Assembly: GCF_001687325.1 (NCBI RefSeq)
Contig: NZ_LZRD01000017.1
Span: 1-64,000, forward strand
From: Streptomyces sp. PTY087I2
Lineage (GTDB): Bacteria; Actinomycetota; Actinomycetes; Streptomycetales; Streptomycetaceae
Length of the DNA stretch: 64,000 bases
Direction of reading: 5' to 3'
Position 1 is the stretch's first letter, and every line of letters begins with the position of its first letter. A program made the translations under genes and the position numbers. Shown piece by piece: positions 16,617 through 24,969 of this stretch. The notes below the pieces were generated by a model, which saw only the letters and a list, made by a program, of their open reading frames with translations, made no database searches and was not told where the DNA came from.

Positions 16617-17600
16617 ATGACCACAAGCCACATAAAGACGACACATCCTCACGGGATCACCGAACTATGCGAAGCAGGGGGGCGTCTTTACGCCACCGCG
16701 CTCCGGTCCGGCCGCATCGCCCGGTCCGAACTGGAACCCGCTCCGTGCCTGATGGAATTCGCCCTGCTCCATCCCGACCCTGACGATCCGGGCTGGCTCC
16801 GCCCGGTACCGCCGGCAGCGGCGCTGGCCCAGCACCTGCACCCCATAGAACGCGAGATCCAGGAACGCCGACGGCATTCGGTGGAACTGACCGAATCCTT
16901 CGAACCATTTATGGACATCAGCGCCCAGGGTCCGCCCATGACGCATGCCATCACCGTGCTGGAAGGCGTCAACCGGATCAACGCCGCCCTCGACCTCGCG
17001 ACCACGGAATGCCGGACCGAGGTGCTCACCGTCCAGCCGGGCGGCGGACGGAACGAGGACCAGCTCAGCAAGTCGCTGGAGCGCGGACTGTCCGTCGTCC
17101 ACCGCGGGGTACGCATCCGTACCCTCTACCAGCACACGGTGCGCCACAGCCCCAGCACCCTGGCCTACGCCGAACGCATAGCCAACGACAACGTGGAGAT
17201 CCGGACACTCGAAGAGCTCATCGAGCGCCTGATCGTCTTCGACCGCACGGTCGCCTTCATCCCCGCCCAGGACGACCGCCAGGTCGCCCTGGAACTGCGC
17301 CACCCCGGCCTCGTCGAATACCTCGTGAAGGTCTTCGAACAGCTCTGGACCCGTGCCGCGCCACTCCTCGAAGAGGTCAAGTACGACCCGATGCCGCAGG
17401 GAATCAGCGGTGTTCAGCGTTCCATCGCCCAACTCCTCGTCGAGGGACACGTCGACGACTCCATCGCCCGCCGGCTCGGCATGAACGTCCGGACCTGCCG
17501 TGCCCATGTGGCCAAACTCTCCGCCGCCCTGGGCAGCAGCAGCCGTGCCCAACTCGGCTATCTGATCGCGCGGTCAGGAATCCTGGACCAGAACTCCTGA
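16617..17600 (+). CDS. LuxR-type (GerE HTH) transcriptional regulator
   Basis: 327 residues from MTTSHIKTTHPHGITELC. The C-terminal 65 residues form a LuxR/GerE helix-turn-helix (ISGVQRSIAQLLVEGHVDDS, IARRLGMNVRTCRAHVAKL). The N-terminal part has a TrmB/phospholipase-D-like sensor region seen in many Streptomyces orphan LuxR proteins: EVLTVQPGG, VRIRTLYQHTVRHSPSTLAY, VEIRTLEELIERLIVFDRTV and VALELRHPGLVEYLVKVFE. ATG 16617 follows GGTGGAGAA. No receiver or PAS domain is present. It is divergent from the peptide gene and has a close paralogue 215 bp downstream, so it may respond to or control the peptide; this is inference. Confidence 0.83.
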   Translation: MTTSHIKTTHPHGITELCEAGGRLYATALRSGRIARSELEPAPCLMEFALLHPDPDDPGWLRPVPPAAALAQHLHPIEREIQERRRHSVELTESFEPFMDISAQGPPMTHAITVLEGVNRINAALDLATTECRTEVLTVQPGGGRNEDQLSKSLERGLSVVHRGVRIRTLYQHTVRHSPSTLAYAERIANDNVEIRTLEELIERLIVFDRTVAFIPAQDDRQVALELRHPGLVEYLVKVFEQLWTRAAPLLEEVKYDPMPQGISGVQRSIAQLLVEGHVDDSIARRLGMNVRTCRAHVAKLSAALGSSSRAQLGYLIARSGILDQNS

Positions 17601-17815
17601 AGCCCGGGCCGGAACACCCGAAGCCTCCGCCGGCCACCGCCCTCCCTCACTCGTCGTCCACCCTGCCCGGGACACGGCCGCACACGGGGGAGAGCGCGGC
17701 CGCGCCCCGGAACCATCGAAGAAGATCCCCGGCTCCTCGATGAGCCGAGCTTTTCGCGCCCTTTAGGCTTTGACCACCGTCATCTTGTTGCACTGCAAAA
17801 AGTGGGGGGCCCAAA

Positions 17816-18802
17816 ATGCATACAGAGGGGGCAAACCGGGCCCATGCGCACGGAAACAGGGAACTGTGTCCACCCGCCGTCCGGCTCTACGAGACAGCTC
17901 TCCGCGACGGCCGCATCGCCCGCGCCGAGATCCTGTCGGCCCCCTGCCTGATCGAGATGGCACTGCTCCACCCCGACCCGCTCGACGACGCGTGGATGCG
18001 CCCCGTGCCTCCGTCGGCGGCGCTGGCGCACCTGCTGGGCCCCATCACCCGCGAGATCGACGAGCGCATCCGGCTCACCGCCGCGCTGAGCAGTTCACTC
18101 GCCCCGCTGGCAGAGGTGGCGAGCGACGACCCGAACCTCGCCATCACCGTCCTCGAGGGCCGGAGCCTCATCGCCGAATCCCTGCGGAACGCCTCCGCCG
18201 TCGCACGGGAGGAAGTGCTCACCGCGCAGCCGGGCGGCAACCGCATGACCGACAACCTCGGGCAGGGCCTGGAGAACGCACGGGCCGTCATCGCGGCCGG
18301 CGGCCGCATGCGCCACCTCTACCAGCACCCCGTGCGCTACAGCCCGGGATTCGCCGCGTATCTGAGCCAACTCCCGCCGGGGCACCTGGAAGTCCGGACC
18401 ATGGAGCAGACCATCGACCGGCTGATCATCTTCGACCGCACGGTCGCCTACGTTCCCGCCACGCCCGACCGCAGCGCCGCCCTGGAGATCCGCCACCCCG
18501 CCCTCGTCCGCTACCTGGTCCAGGTCTACGAAGTCCTGTGGGCGCAGGCCACCCCGTACCGCCGACAACTCCCCGCCACGGCCCCGGACGCCCCCGTAAC
18601 CGCCGTCCAGCTCAGCATCGCCCGCCTCCTCACCGAGGGCCACGTCGACGACGTCGTCGCCCGCAAGATGGGCATCAGCGTCCGCACCTGCCGCGCCCAC
18701 ATCGCCAAGCTCATGCAGGCCCTCGGCGCCACCAGCCGCACCCATCTCGGCGCCCTCCTCGTCCGCTCGGGCATCTCCGAGACAGACCGCGACGAGGCCT
18801 GA
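17816..18802 (+). CDS. LuxR-type regulator, paralogue of the preceding gene
   Basis: 328 residues with the same layout as the 16617-17600 product: EEVLTAQPGGNRMTDNLGQG, MRHLYQHPVRYSPGFAAYL, DRLIIFDRTVAYVPATPDR, a RHPALVRYLVQVYEVLW helix and a GerE helix-turn-helix at the C-terminus (VARKMGISVRTCRAHIAKLM). The two proteins match along their whole length, indicating tandem duplication. Start ATG 17816 follows GTGGGGGGCCCAAA. An 11-bp palindrome, TTGCACTGCAA, lies at 17788-17798 in the position of an operator. The gap 17601-17815 shows no gene. Confidence 0.83.
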   Translation: MHTEGANRAHAHGNRELCPPAVRLYETALRDGRIARAEILSAPCLIEMALLHPDPLDDAWMRPVPPSAALAHLLGPITREIDERIRLTAALSSSLAPLAEVASDDPNLAITVLEGRSLIAESLRNASAVAREEVLTAQPGGNRMTDNLGQGLENARAVIAAGGRMRHLYQHPVRYSPGFAAYLSQLPPGHLEVRTMEQTIDRLIIFDRTVAYVPATPDRSAALEIRHPALVRYLVQVYEVLWAQATPYRRQLPATAPDAPVTAVQLSIARLLTEGHVDDVVARKMGISVRTCRAHIAKLMQALGATSRTHLGALLVRSGISETDRDEA

Positions 18803-18894
18803 CCCGCACGACCGCCCGACCCCCGCACGACCGCCCGACCGCCTCACCTGTACGACCGCCTCACCCCGCACGACCGAAGGACCACGAAGCCCGG

Positions 18895-19440
18895 ATGACC
18901 GATACCACCCCCGCGCCCGGCCCCGCCCCCCTGCCCGCCACCGTCGAGGACGACCACCACGGGGAAATCCTCGTCGAACTCGTCGGCGAGCAGCGCGAGA
19001 TGCTCGTCGTGAGCGGCGAGGGGATCCCCCGCGTCGTCCTCACCCGCGCGCCCGGGGCCGAGGTCGACGACCACATCCTCATCGGCACCCGCGACCCCCG
19101 CCGGCTCACGCTCACCGTGGACGGCCACGACGCCACGATCAGGCCCGGGAAGGGGAAGCTCCGCCGCCGCTCCTACCGGGTCGACGTGCGCTGCGCGGGT
19201 ACCGCCTACCGGCTCGTGCCCGACTCGATCCCGAGCAGCCGGCTGACCCGGAACGGCAAGCGCATCGGGGACTTCTCCTCGGTCGGCGGCGACCGGCGGG
19301 TGCTCGCCGAGTGGCGGGACGGGGCCGTCGTCGAGCCGGCCGACGCGGCGATCGGCTACACCCTCGCCGCCGCCTTCGGCACCGGCGGGCAGCCCATGTG
19401 GATGATGGCGGTCGAAACCGTCAGCGAGTTTCTGCCGTAG
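18895..19440 (+). CDS. Conserved hypothetical beta-rich protein
   Basis: 181 residues from MTDTTPAPGPAPLPATVEDD. The body alternates short charged strands: ILVELVGEQREMLVVSGEGI, RVVLTRAPGAEVDDHILIGT, LTLTVDGHDATIRPG, then a basic stretch KLRRRSYRVDVRC, and ends GGQPMWMMAVETVSEFLP. No signal peptide, helix-turn-helix or catalytic motif is visible and the family is not recognised. It follows the second LuxR gene by 92 bp; that spacer contains two tandem copies of CCCGCACGACCGCCCGAC. It may belong to the same transcript as the LuxR gene. A strong terminator follows. Confidence 0.62.
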   Translation: MTDTTPAPGPAPLPATVEDDHHGEILVELVGEQREMLVVSGEGIPRVVLTRAPGAEVDDHILIGTRDPRRLTLTVDGHDATIRPGKGKLRRRSYRVDVRCAGTAYRLVPDSIPSSRLTRNGKRIGDFSSVGGDRRVLAEWRDGAVVEPADAAIGYTLAAAFGTGGQPMWMMAVETVSEFLP

Positions 19441-19490
19441 GGCCGGACAGCCACGCCCCCGGGCACACGAAACACCCCCCGGACACGCGA

Positions 19491-19533
19491 AAGGGGCCGG
19501 GAGGGCGTTCGATCGCCGCTCTCCCGGCCCCTT
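19491..19533. terminator. Bidirectional terminator before hspR
   Basis: Arms AAGGGGCCGGGAG and CTCCCGGCCCCTT form a long stem between the convergent 181-residue protein gene and hspR. It closes the DnaK operon on the minus strand. Confidence 0.8.
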
Positions 19534-19547
19534 CGGGCGAAAGGCTC

Positions 19548-20000
19548 TTACTCCGTAGGCCGCTTCGGCTTCGGACGCCACACCACCAGCGCGCCCGTCT
19601 GCTGCACGTCCTGGTACGGCACCAGGTCCCGGCGGTACGAGGCGTGCACCTGGGCCTCGCGCTGCTGCATGGCGACCGCCGCGCCGTCCACCGCCGCCGA
19701 GAGCTCGGCGACGCGCTGCTGGAGCGCGGCCACCTGGTTCTCCAGCTCGATGATCCGCTTGATGCCCGCCAGGTTGATGCCCTCGTCCTGCGACAACTGC
19801 TGCACGGTGCGCAGCAGCTCGATGTCGCGGGCCGAGTAGCGCCGGCCGCGCCCGGCCGTACGGTCCGGGGAGACCAGGCCGAGACGGTCGTACTGGCGCA
19901 GCGTCTGCGGGTGGAGCCCCGAGAGCTGGGCCGCGATCGAGATCACGTACACCGGGGTCTCATCGGTCAGCTGGTACGGATTACGTCGACGGCCGTCCAT
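19548..20000 (-). CDS. hspR: HspR, MerR-family repressor of the DnaK regulon
   Basis: 150 residues. Binds CTTGAGT-N7-ACTCAAG (HAIR) operators with DnaK as co-repressor and shuts off dnaK and clpB outside stress. Seen: VYVISIAAQLSGLHPQTLRQ (MerR helix-turn-helix), the wing LGLVSPDRTAGRGRRYSARD, then a coiled coil INLAGIKRIIELENQVAALQ. It is the last gene of dnaK-grpE-dnaJ-hspR: its ATG is one base after the dnaJ stop. HAIR sites are present ahead of dnaK and clpB in this window, completing the feedback loop. Confidence 0.96.
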   Translation of the reverse strand: MDGRRRNPYQLTDETPVYVISIAAQLSGLHPQTLRQYDRLGLVSPDRTAGRGRRYSARDIELLRTVQQLSQDEGINLAGIKRIIELENQVAALQQRVAELSAAVDGAAVAMQQREAQVHASYRRDLVPYQDVQQTGALVVWRPKPKRPTE

Positions 20001-20001
20001 C

Positions 20002-21192
20002 TCAAGCTCCCTTCGCGGCCTGGAACAGTTCCGCCCGCGGGTCCTCGTCCGCGGTCGCCTTCCGGTAGGCCTCCAGGGCGTCCCTGGCCTCCTGGCCCAG
20101 GTCCCTGGGGACCGCGACCTCCACGGTGACCAGCAGGTCGCCGCGGGTGCCGTCCTTGCGCACCGCGCCCTTGCCCCGGGCGCGCATCGTACGCCCGTTG
20201 GGGGTGCCGGCGGGAAGCTTCAGCGTGACCGGGGGTCCGCCGAGGGTGGGGACCTTGATGTCGCCGCCGAGCGTCGCCTCCGGGTACGTGACGGGCACGG
20301 TCACCGTGAGGTTGTCGCCCTTGCGGCCGAAGACCGGGTGGGCGTCGACGTGGACGACGACGTACAGATCGCCGGCCGGACCGCCGCGCTCCCCCGCCCC
20401 GCCCTTGCCGCGCAGCCGGATCCGCTGGCCGTCGGAGACGCCCGCCGGGATCCGCACCTGCATGGTGCGCGCCGACTTCGCCCGGCCGCTGCCCTTGCAG
20501 ACGTCGCAGGGGTCCTGGGCGATGAGGCCCCGGCCCTTGCAGTCCACACAGGGGTCGGTGAGCGAGAAGCCGCCGCCGCTGCCGCGCGAGACCTGCCCCG
20601 TGCCGACACAGGTCGGGCAGACCCGGGGGGTGCCGTTCTTGTCGCCGGTGCCGGAACACGCCTTGCAGGGCGCCTGGCTGGACATCCGCAGCGGGACCGT
20701 GGCCCCGTCGACCGCCTCGGTGAAGCTGAGCGTCACCTCGGACTCGATGTCCTGGCCGCGCTTGGGCTGGACCCGGGTGCCGGTGCCGCCGCGGTTGAAC
20801 AGCCCGCCGAAGACGTCGCCGAGACCGCCCCCGCCGCCGAAGCCGCCGCCCGCGCCGCCCTGTCCGCCGCCCGGGGCGCCGCCGCCGAAGAGGTCGCCCA
20901 GGTCGAAGTTGAAGTTGCCGCCCGCACCGCCGGGGCCGGCCCGGAAGCCGCCGTTGCCGAAGAGGGCGCGCGCCTCGTCGTACTCCTTGCGCTTCTTGGG
21001 GTCACCGAGGACGTCGTTCGCCTCGGAGATCTCCTTGAAGCGCTCCTCCGCCTTGGCGTCGTTCTTGTTGGCGTCCGGGTGGAACTCGCGGGCGAGCTTC
21101 CGGTACGCCTTCTTGACCTCGGCGTCGGTGGCGTCCTTGGGGACGCCGAGGACCTTGTAGTAGTCCTTCTCGACGAAGTCCTTCGTGCTCAT
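20002..21192 (-). CDS. dnaJ: Chaperone DnaJ (Hsp40)
   Basis: 396 residues. Delivers clients to DnaK and stimulates its ATPase. Seen: J-domain KDYYKVLGVPKDATDAEVKK with REFHPD (HPD motif), a long Gly/Phe-rich linker (residues about 80-140), four zinc-finger motifs CKACSGTG, CPTCVGTG, CVDCKGRG and CDVCKGSG, then the two C-terminal beta domains (RIRLRGKGGAGERGG). Start ATG 21192 follows GGAAGGAGGGACGTCG. The unusually Gly-rich linker is typical of the actinobacterial DnaJ encoded in the dnaK operon. Confidence 0.96.
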   Translation of the reverse strand: MSTKDFVEKDYYKVLGVPKDATDAEVKKAYRKLAREFHPDANKNDAKAEERFKEISEANDVLGDPKKRKEYDEARALFGNGGFRAGPGGAGGNFNFDLGDLFGGGAPGGGQGGAGGGFGGGGGLGDVFGGLFNRGGTGTRVQPKRGQDIESEVTLSFTEAVDGATVPLRMSSQAPCKACSGTGDKNGTPRVCPTCVGTGQVSRGSGGGFSLTDPCVDCKGRGLIAQDPCDVCKGSGRAKSARTMQVRIPAGVSDGQRIRLRGKGGAGERGGPAGDLYVVVHVDAHPVFGRKGDNLTVTVPVTYPEATLGGDIKVPTLGGPPVTLKLPAGTPNGRTMRARGKGAVRKDGTRGDLLVTVEVAVPRDLGQEARDALEAYRKATADEDPRAELFQAAKGA

Positions 21193-21288
21193 CGACGTCC
21201 CTCCTTCCGGACGATCGGCCGAGCGGCCGGCCCGTGGGCCGGCCGCCGGGCCGGTCGGTGTGCACCGCGGTGATCAGACGTCTTCCCG

Positions 21289-21942
21289 TCAGACCTCCTC
21301 GGTGCCACCGCTCTCCTCGTCGTCTGCCTTCTTCTCTTCCTTCGCCGCGGCGGGCGTGGCGCCCGGCTGCGGCTCGGCGACGGCCACCCGCGCGGGGCGG
21401 ATGGTGCGCTCGCCGATGCGATACCCCGGCTGAAGGATCGCCACGCAGGTCGTCTCGGTGACGTCCGGCGCGTAGCTGTGCATCAGGGCCTCGTGGATCG
21501 TCGGGTCGAAGGGCTCGCCCTCCTTGCCGAACTGCTGGAGGCCCAGCTTCGCGACGACGGTCTCCATCGATTCGGCCACCGACTTGAAGCCGCCGACCAG
21601 CTCGCCGTGTTCCCGCGCGCGGCCGACGTCGTCGAGCACGGGCAGGAGCTCGGACAGGAGGTTCGCGACAGCGATCTCCTTGACCGTGACCCGGTCCCGC
21701 TCGACGCGGCGGCGGTAGTTCTGATACTCGGCCTGGAGCCGCTGGAGGTCTGCCGTGCGCTCGTTGAGCGCCGTACGGACCTGGTCCAGCTGAGCCGTCA
21801 GACCGACGGTCGCATCGGTGTCCCCGGCCGGGGCCGCCGCCTCCTCCTCGGAGGGCGCGGCAGCCTTCGGCTCGGCGTCATCAGGGGTGGCGCCGGAGGG
21901 GACGTCGGGCTTCTCCTCGAAGCCCGGAGTCTCCTCGGTCAC
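21289..21942 (-). CDS. grpE: Nucleotide exchange factor GrpE
   Basis: 217 residues. Releases ADP from DnaK. Seen: a disordered acidic N-terminus (EEAAAPAGDTDATV), a long coiled coil with LDQVRTALNERTADLQRLQA and YQNYRRRVERDR, then the beta-wing GEPFDPTIHEALMHSYAPDV and LQPGYRIGERTIRPARVAV. GTG 21942 overlaps the dnaK stop by 4 bp (GTGA), so translation is coupled. A Glu-rich tail ends the protein. Confidence 0.95.
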   Translation of the reverse strand: MTEETPGFEEKPDVPSGATPDDAEPKAAAPSEEEAAAPAGDTDATVGLTAQLDQVRTALNERTADLQRLQAEYQNYRRRVERDRVTVKEIAVANLLSELLPVLDDVGRAREHGELVGGFKSVAESMETVVAKLGLQQFGKEGEPFDPTIHEALMHSYAPDVTETTCVAILQPGYRIGERTIRPARVAVAEPQPGATPAAAKEEKKADDEESGGTEEV

Positions 21943-23792
21943 GCCGCACCGCCCTTGGTGTCCTTCTCGTCGTCCACGATCTCGGCGTCGACGACATCGT
22001 CATCGGCCTTGCCCTGGGCGTCGCCCGGCGCCTCGGCGCCCGGGGCCGCGCCCTCGGCCTGGGCGTTGGCGTACATCGCCTGGCCCAGCTTCTGGGAGAC
22101 GGCGGCGACCTTCTCGGTGGCCGTACGGATCTCGGCGGTGTCCTCGCCCTTGAGCTTCTCCTTCAGCTCCTCGACCGCGGTCTCCACCTCCGTCTTGACG
22201 TCGCCGGGGACCTTGTCCTCGTTGTCCTTGAGGAACTTCTCCGTCTGGTAGACGAGCTGCTCGCCCTGGTTGCGCGACTCGGCGGCCTCGCGGCGGGCGT
22301 GGTCCTCCTCCGCGTACTTCTCGGCCTCTTCGCGCATCCGGTTGACCTCGTCCTTCGGCAGCGAGGAGCCGCCGGTGACGGTCATCTTCTGCTCCTTGCC
22401 GGTGCCGAGGTCCTTGGCGGCGACGTGCATGATGCCGTTGGCGTCGATGTCGAAGGCGACCTCGATCTGCGGGACACCGCGCGGGGCCGGCGGCAGACCG
22501 GTCAGCTCGAACATCCCGAGCTTCTTGTTGTACGCCGCGATCTCGCGCTCGCCCTGGTAGACCTGGATCTGCACGGACGGCTGGTTGTCCTCGGCCGTCG
22601 TGAAGATCTCGGAGCGCTTGGTCGGGATCGTGGTGTTGCGCTCGATGAGCTTGGTCATGATCCCTCCCTTGGTCTCGATGCCGAGGGACAGCGGGGTGAC
22701 GTCGAGGAGCAGGACGTCCTTGACCTCGCCCTTGAGGACACCGGCCTGGAGCGAGGCGCCGATGGCGACGACCTCGTCCGGGTTCACACCCTTGTTGGCC
22801 TCCTGGCCGCCGGTCAGCTCCTTGACGAGCTCGGCGACGGCGGGCATACGGGTGGAGCCACCGACGAGAACGACGTGGTCGATCTCGGAGAGCTGGATGC
22901 CCGCGTCCTTGATGACGTTGTGGAACGGGGTCTTGCAGCGGTCCAGGAGGTCCGCGGTCAGCTGCTGGAACTGCGAGCGCGTGAGCTTCTCGTCCAGGTG
23001 CAGCGGGCCTTCGGCGGACGCCGTGATGTAGGGCAGGTTGATCGTGGTCTCGGTCGAGGACGAGAGCTCGATCTTCGCCTTCTCCGCGGCCTCGCGGAGA
23101 CGCTGGAGAGCCATCTTGTCCTTGGACAGGTCCACGCCGTGCCCGTTGGCGAACTGCTTCACCAGGTAGTCGACGACACGCTGGTCCCAGTCGTCACCAC
23201 CGAGGTGGTTGTCACCGTTGGTGGCCTTCACCTCGACGACGCCGTCGCCGATCTCCAGGAGGGACACGTCGAAGGTGCCGCCACCGAGGTCGAAGACGAG
23301 GATCGTCTGGTCGTCCTTGTCCAGGCCGTACGCCAGGGCGGCGGCGGTCGGCTCGTTGACGATGCGCAGGACGTTCAGGCCCGCGATCTCGCCGGCCTCC
23401 TTCGTCGCCTGGCGCTCGGAGTCGTTGAAGTACGCCGGGACGGTGATGACCGCGTCGGTGACCTTCTCGCCCAGGTAGGACTCGGCGTCGCGCTTCAGCT
23501 TCTGAAGGATGAAGGCGCTCATCTGCTGCGGGTTGAAGCTCTTGCCGTCGAGGTCGATCTTCCAGTCCGTGCCCATGTGGCGCTTGACGGAGCGGATGGT
23601 CCTGTCGACGTTGGTGACCGCCTGGCGCTTGGCGACCTCGCCGACGAGCACCTCGCCGTTCTTGGCGAAGGCGACGACGGACGGCGTGGTCCTGGCGCCT
23701 TCGGCGTTGGTGATGACGGTGGGCTCGCCGCCTTCGAGAACGCTGACGACGGAGTTAGTCGTGCCCAGGTCGATGCCGACCGCACGTGCCAT
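21939..23792 (-). CDS. dnaK: Chaperone DnaK (Hsp70)
   Basis: 617 residues. ATP-driven holdase/foldase and, in Streptomyces, co-repressor with HspR. Seen: GIDLGTTNSVVSVLEGGEP (phosphate 1), VITVPAYFNDSERQATKEAG, NEPTAAALAYG, LVFDLGGGTFDVSLLEIGDG (phosphate 2), VVLVGGSTRMPAV (adenosine), the substrate domain LLLDVTPLSLGIETKGGIMT, and a helical lid ending in an acidic tail. Start ATG 23792 follows AACGGAGGAATTGAA... sequence with GGAGGAATT about 6 bp upstream. The first gene of the operon, under the HAIR-controlled promoter at 23814-23886. Confidence 0.97.
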   Translation of the reverse strand: MARAVGIDLGTTNSVVSVLEGGEPTVITNAEGARTTPSVVAFAKNGEVLVGEVAKRQAVTNVDRTIRSVKRHMGTDWKIDLDGKSFNPQQMSAFILQKLKRDAESYLGEKVTDAVITVPAYFNDSERQATKEAGEIAGLNVLRIVNEPTAAALAYGLDKDDQTILVFDLGGGTFDVSLLEIGDGVVEVKATNGDNHLGGDDWDQRVVDYLVKQFANGHGVDLSKDKMALQRLREAAEKAKIELSSSTETTINLPYITASAEGPLHLDEKLTRSQFQQLTADLLDRCKTPFHNVIKDAGIQLSEIDHVVLVGGSTRMPAVAELVKELTGGQEANKGVNPDEVVAIGASLQAGVLKGEVKDVLLLDVTPLSLGIETKGGIMTKLIERNTTIPTKRSEIFTTAEDNQPSVQIQVYQGEREIAAYNKKLGMFELTGLPPAPRGVPQIEVAFDIDANGIMHVAAKDLGTGKEQKMTVTGGSSLPKDEVNRMREEAEKYAEEDHARREAAESRNQGEQLVYQTEKFLKDNEDKVPGDVKTEVETAVEELKEKLKGEDTAEIRTATEKVAAVSQKLGQAMYANAQAEGAAPGAEAPGDAQGKADDDVVDAEIVDDEKDTKGGAA

Positions 23793-23813
23793 TTCAATTC
23801 CTCCAACGGATTA

Positions 23814-23834
23814 CTTGAGTGGATCTGACTCAAG
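23814..23834 (-). promoter_or_regulatory. Perfect HAIR operator of the dnaK promoter
   Basis: CTTGAGT-N7-ACTCAAG matches the HspR operator consensus at all 14 defined positions. It lies 22 bp upstream of the dnaK start and overlaps the end of the -10 box, so HspR binding would block RNA polymerase. Confidence 0.95.
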
Positions 23835-23861
23835 AATGCACGACGCCCGTCCGCGAGTCAA
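23833..23861 (-). promoter_or_regulatory. Sigma-70-type dnaK promoter
   Basis: On the minus strand TTGACT (-35, 23856-23861) and CATTCT (-10, 23833-23838) are separated by exactly 17 bp, a good fit to a Streptomyces HrdB-type promoter. HAIR sites sit on both sides. Confidence 0.7.
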
Positions 23862-23865
23862 CAGA

Positions 23866-23886
23866 CCTGAGTCGGACACGCTCAAC
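23866..23886 (-). promoter_or_regulatory. Second, degenerate HAIR operator
   Basis: Reads CCTGAGT-N7-GCTCAAC on the plus strand, three mismatches from consensus, immediately upstream of the -35 box. Multiple HAIR copies at dnaK are established for Streptomyces. Confidence 0.65.
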
Positions 23887-24063
23887 TTAAGTGCTACCGG
23901 GAGCTTACGCAGAACTTATCCGCGCCGATCCGCGCCGATCCGCCCGCCACACCACCGCACCGGCGCACGCCACGCCCCTCGCACACCACCCGACCCACCG
24001 TCCCACCATGGGATCGTTCTGTCACAAATTGCCCCATCGAACCTCGAACCCCGGGCGGGCGCG

Positions 24064-24849
24064 ATGCAGGACGCGAGGAAGCGACACGTACGGCAGGCGA
24101 GACGGGAGAACCTGCGGACGGGAAGCCGGGCGGGAGGCACAGGGGGGCCACCCTCACCCGCGTACGCGGCCGTGTCCGGCACGGCACGGGGCCACTTCCC
24201 CTCCCGCCCCGCCGCACGCCTGGCCGGCCTCTCCGACCGGGTCCGACGGCTCGCGGACCGCGCCTTTCCCCGTACGACGGCGGAACGCGCCCTGGACCTG
24301 GTGCTCGGCTCCGCACTGCTCGCCCTGACCGCCCCCGCCGTCGCCGTCGCCGCGCTCGTCCTGACCGCGCGGCGCACCCCGGGCGGCGCCTGGGACCGCC
24401 GACCCAGGACGGGCCTCGGCGGCCGGGTCTTCGAGCTGCGCACCCTGCGGACGCGAAGACTCCGCCTGGACCTGTTCTCCCGGCTGCCGCACGTCGTACG
24501 CGGCGATCTCGCCCTGGTCGGCCCCGCCCCCCTGGCCCCCGGCGCCCCCCGGACCACCGGCCCCGGCGCCCGGCAGTGGCGGCAGGAACTGCGGCCCGGC
24601 CTGACCGGTCTGGCGCAGGTGCGCGCCCGCTCGGGCATGCCGTGGGACGACCCCGCCCTGCTGGACCAGCACTACGCAGAGCACCATGGAGTGGTGCTCG
24701 ACCTGGCGATCCTCGCCGAAGCCGCCCGCACCCCCCTGCGGCAACGGCTCACGAAGGCCCGCCGAACCAAGGCACACCTGAGCGACGCAGATCACCGCCC
24801 GCCCGGCTGCGGGAGGGTGGACGAAGTGGATAGTGTCACTACAGACTAA
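24064..24849 (+). CDS. Short bacterial sugar-transferase-family protein
   Basis: About 261 residues. Reading frame is open far upstream, and ATG 24064 after CGGGCGGGCG is the best supported start. A basic, poorly conserved N-terminus is followed by one hydrophobic helix (LVLGSALLALTAPAVAVAAL) and then the core of a polyprenyl-phosphate sugar-1-phosphate transferase: GRVFELRTLRT, RGDLALVGPAPLAPG and the diagnostic LRPGLTGLAQVRARSGMPWD plus DQHYAEHH. Such enzymes start surface polysaccharide units at the membrane. This copy lacks the multi-helix N-terminal region of WcaJ-type proteins and no other polysaccharide genes are adjacent, so its substrate is unknown. Confidence 0.72.
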   Translation: MQDARKRHVRQARRENLRTGSRAGGTGGPPSPAYAAVSGTARGHFPSRPAARLAGLSDRVRRLADRAFPRTTAERALDLVLGSALLALTAPAVAVAALVLTARRTPGGAWDRRPRTGLGGRVFELRTLRTRRLRLDLFSRLPHVVRGDLALVGPAPLAPGAPRTTGPGARQWRQELRPGLTGLAQVRARSGMPWDDPALLDQHYAEHHGVVLDLAILAEAARTPLRQRLTKARRTKAHLSDADHRPPGCGRVDEVDSVTTD

Positions 24850-24969
24850 TTAAGTTACTGCTTAGTAGTAGCAGGCAGTTCCACGCACTCAAGATCACGC
24901 ACTCAACACATCACGCAACATCACGCACTCAACTGGATCCCGCTCTCGCAGGCCCGAGGAGCCCCACTC

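Noticed and set aside
24880..24945. Repeated ACTCAA half-sites ahead of the Fe-S oxidoreductase, possible HspR sites
   Set aside because: Only half of the inverted repeat is present each time; no CTTGAGT partner at the N7 spacing.
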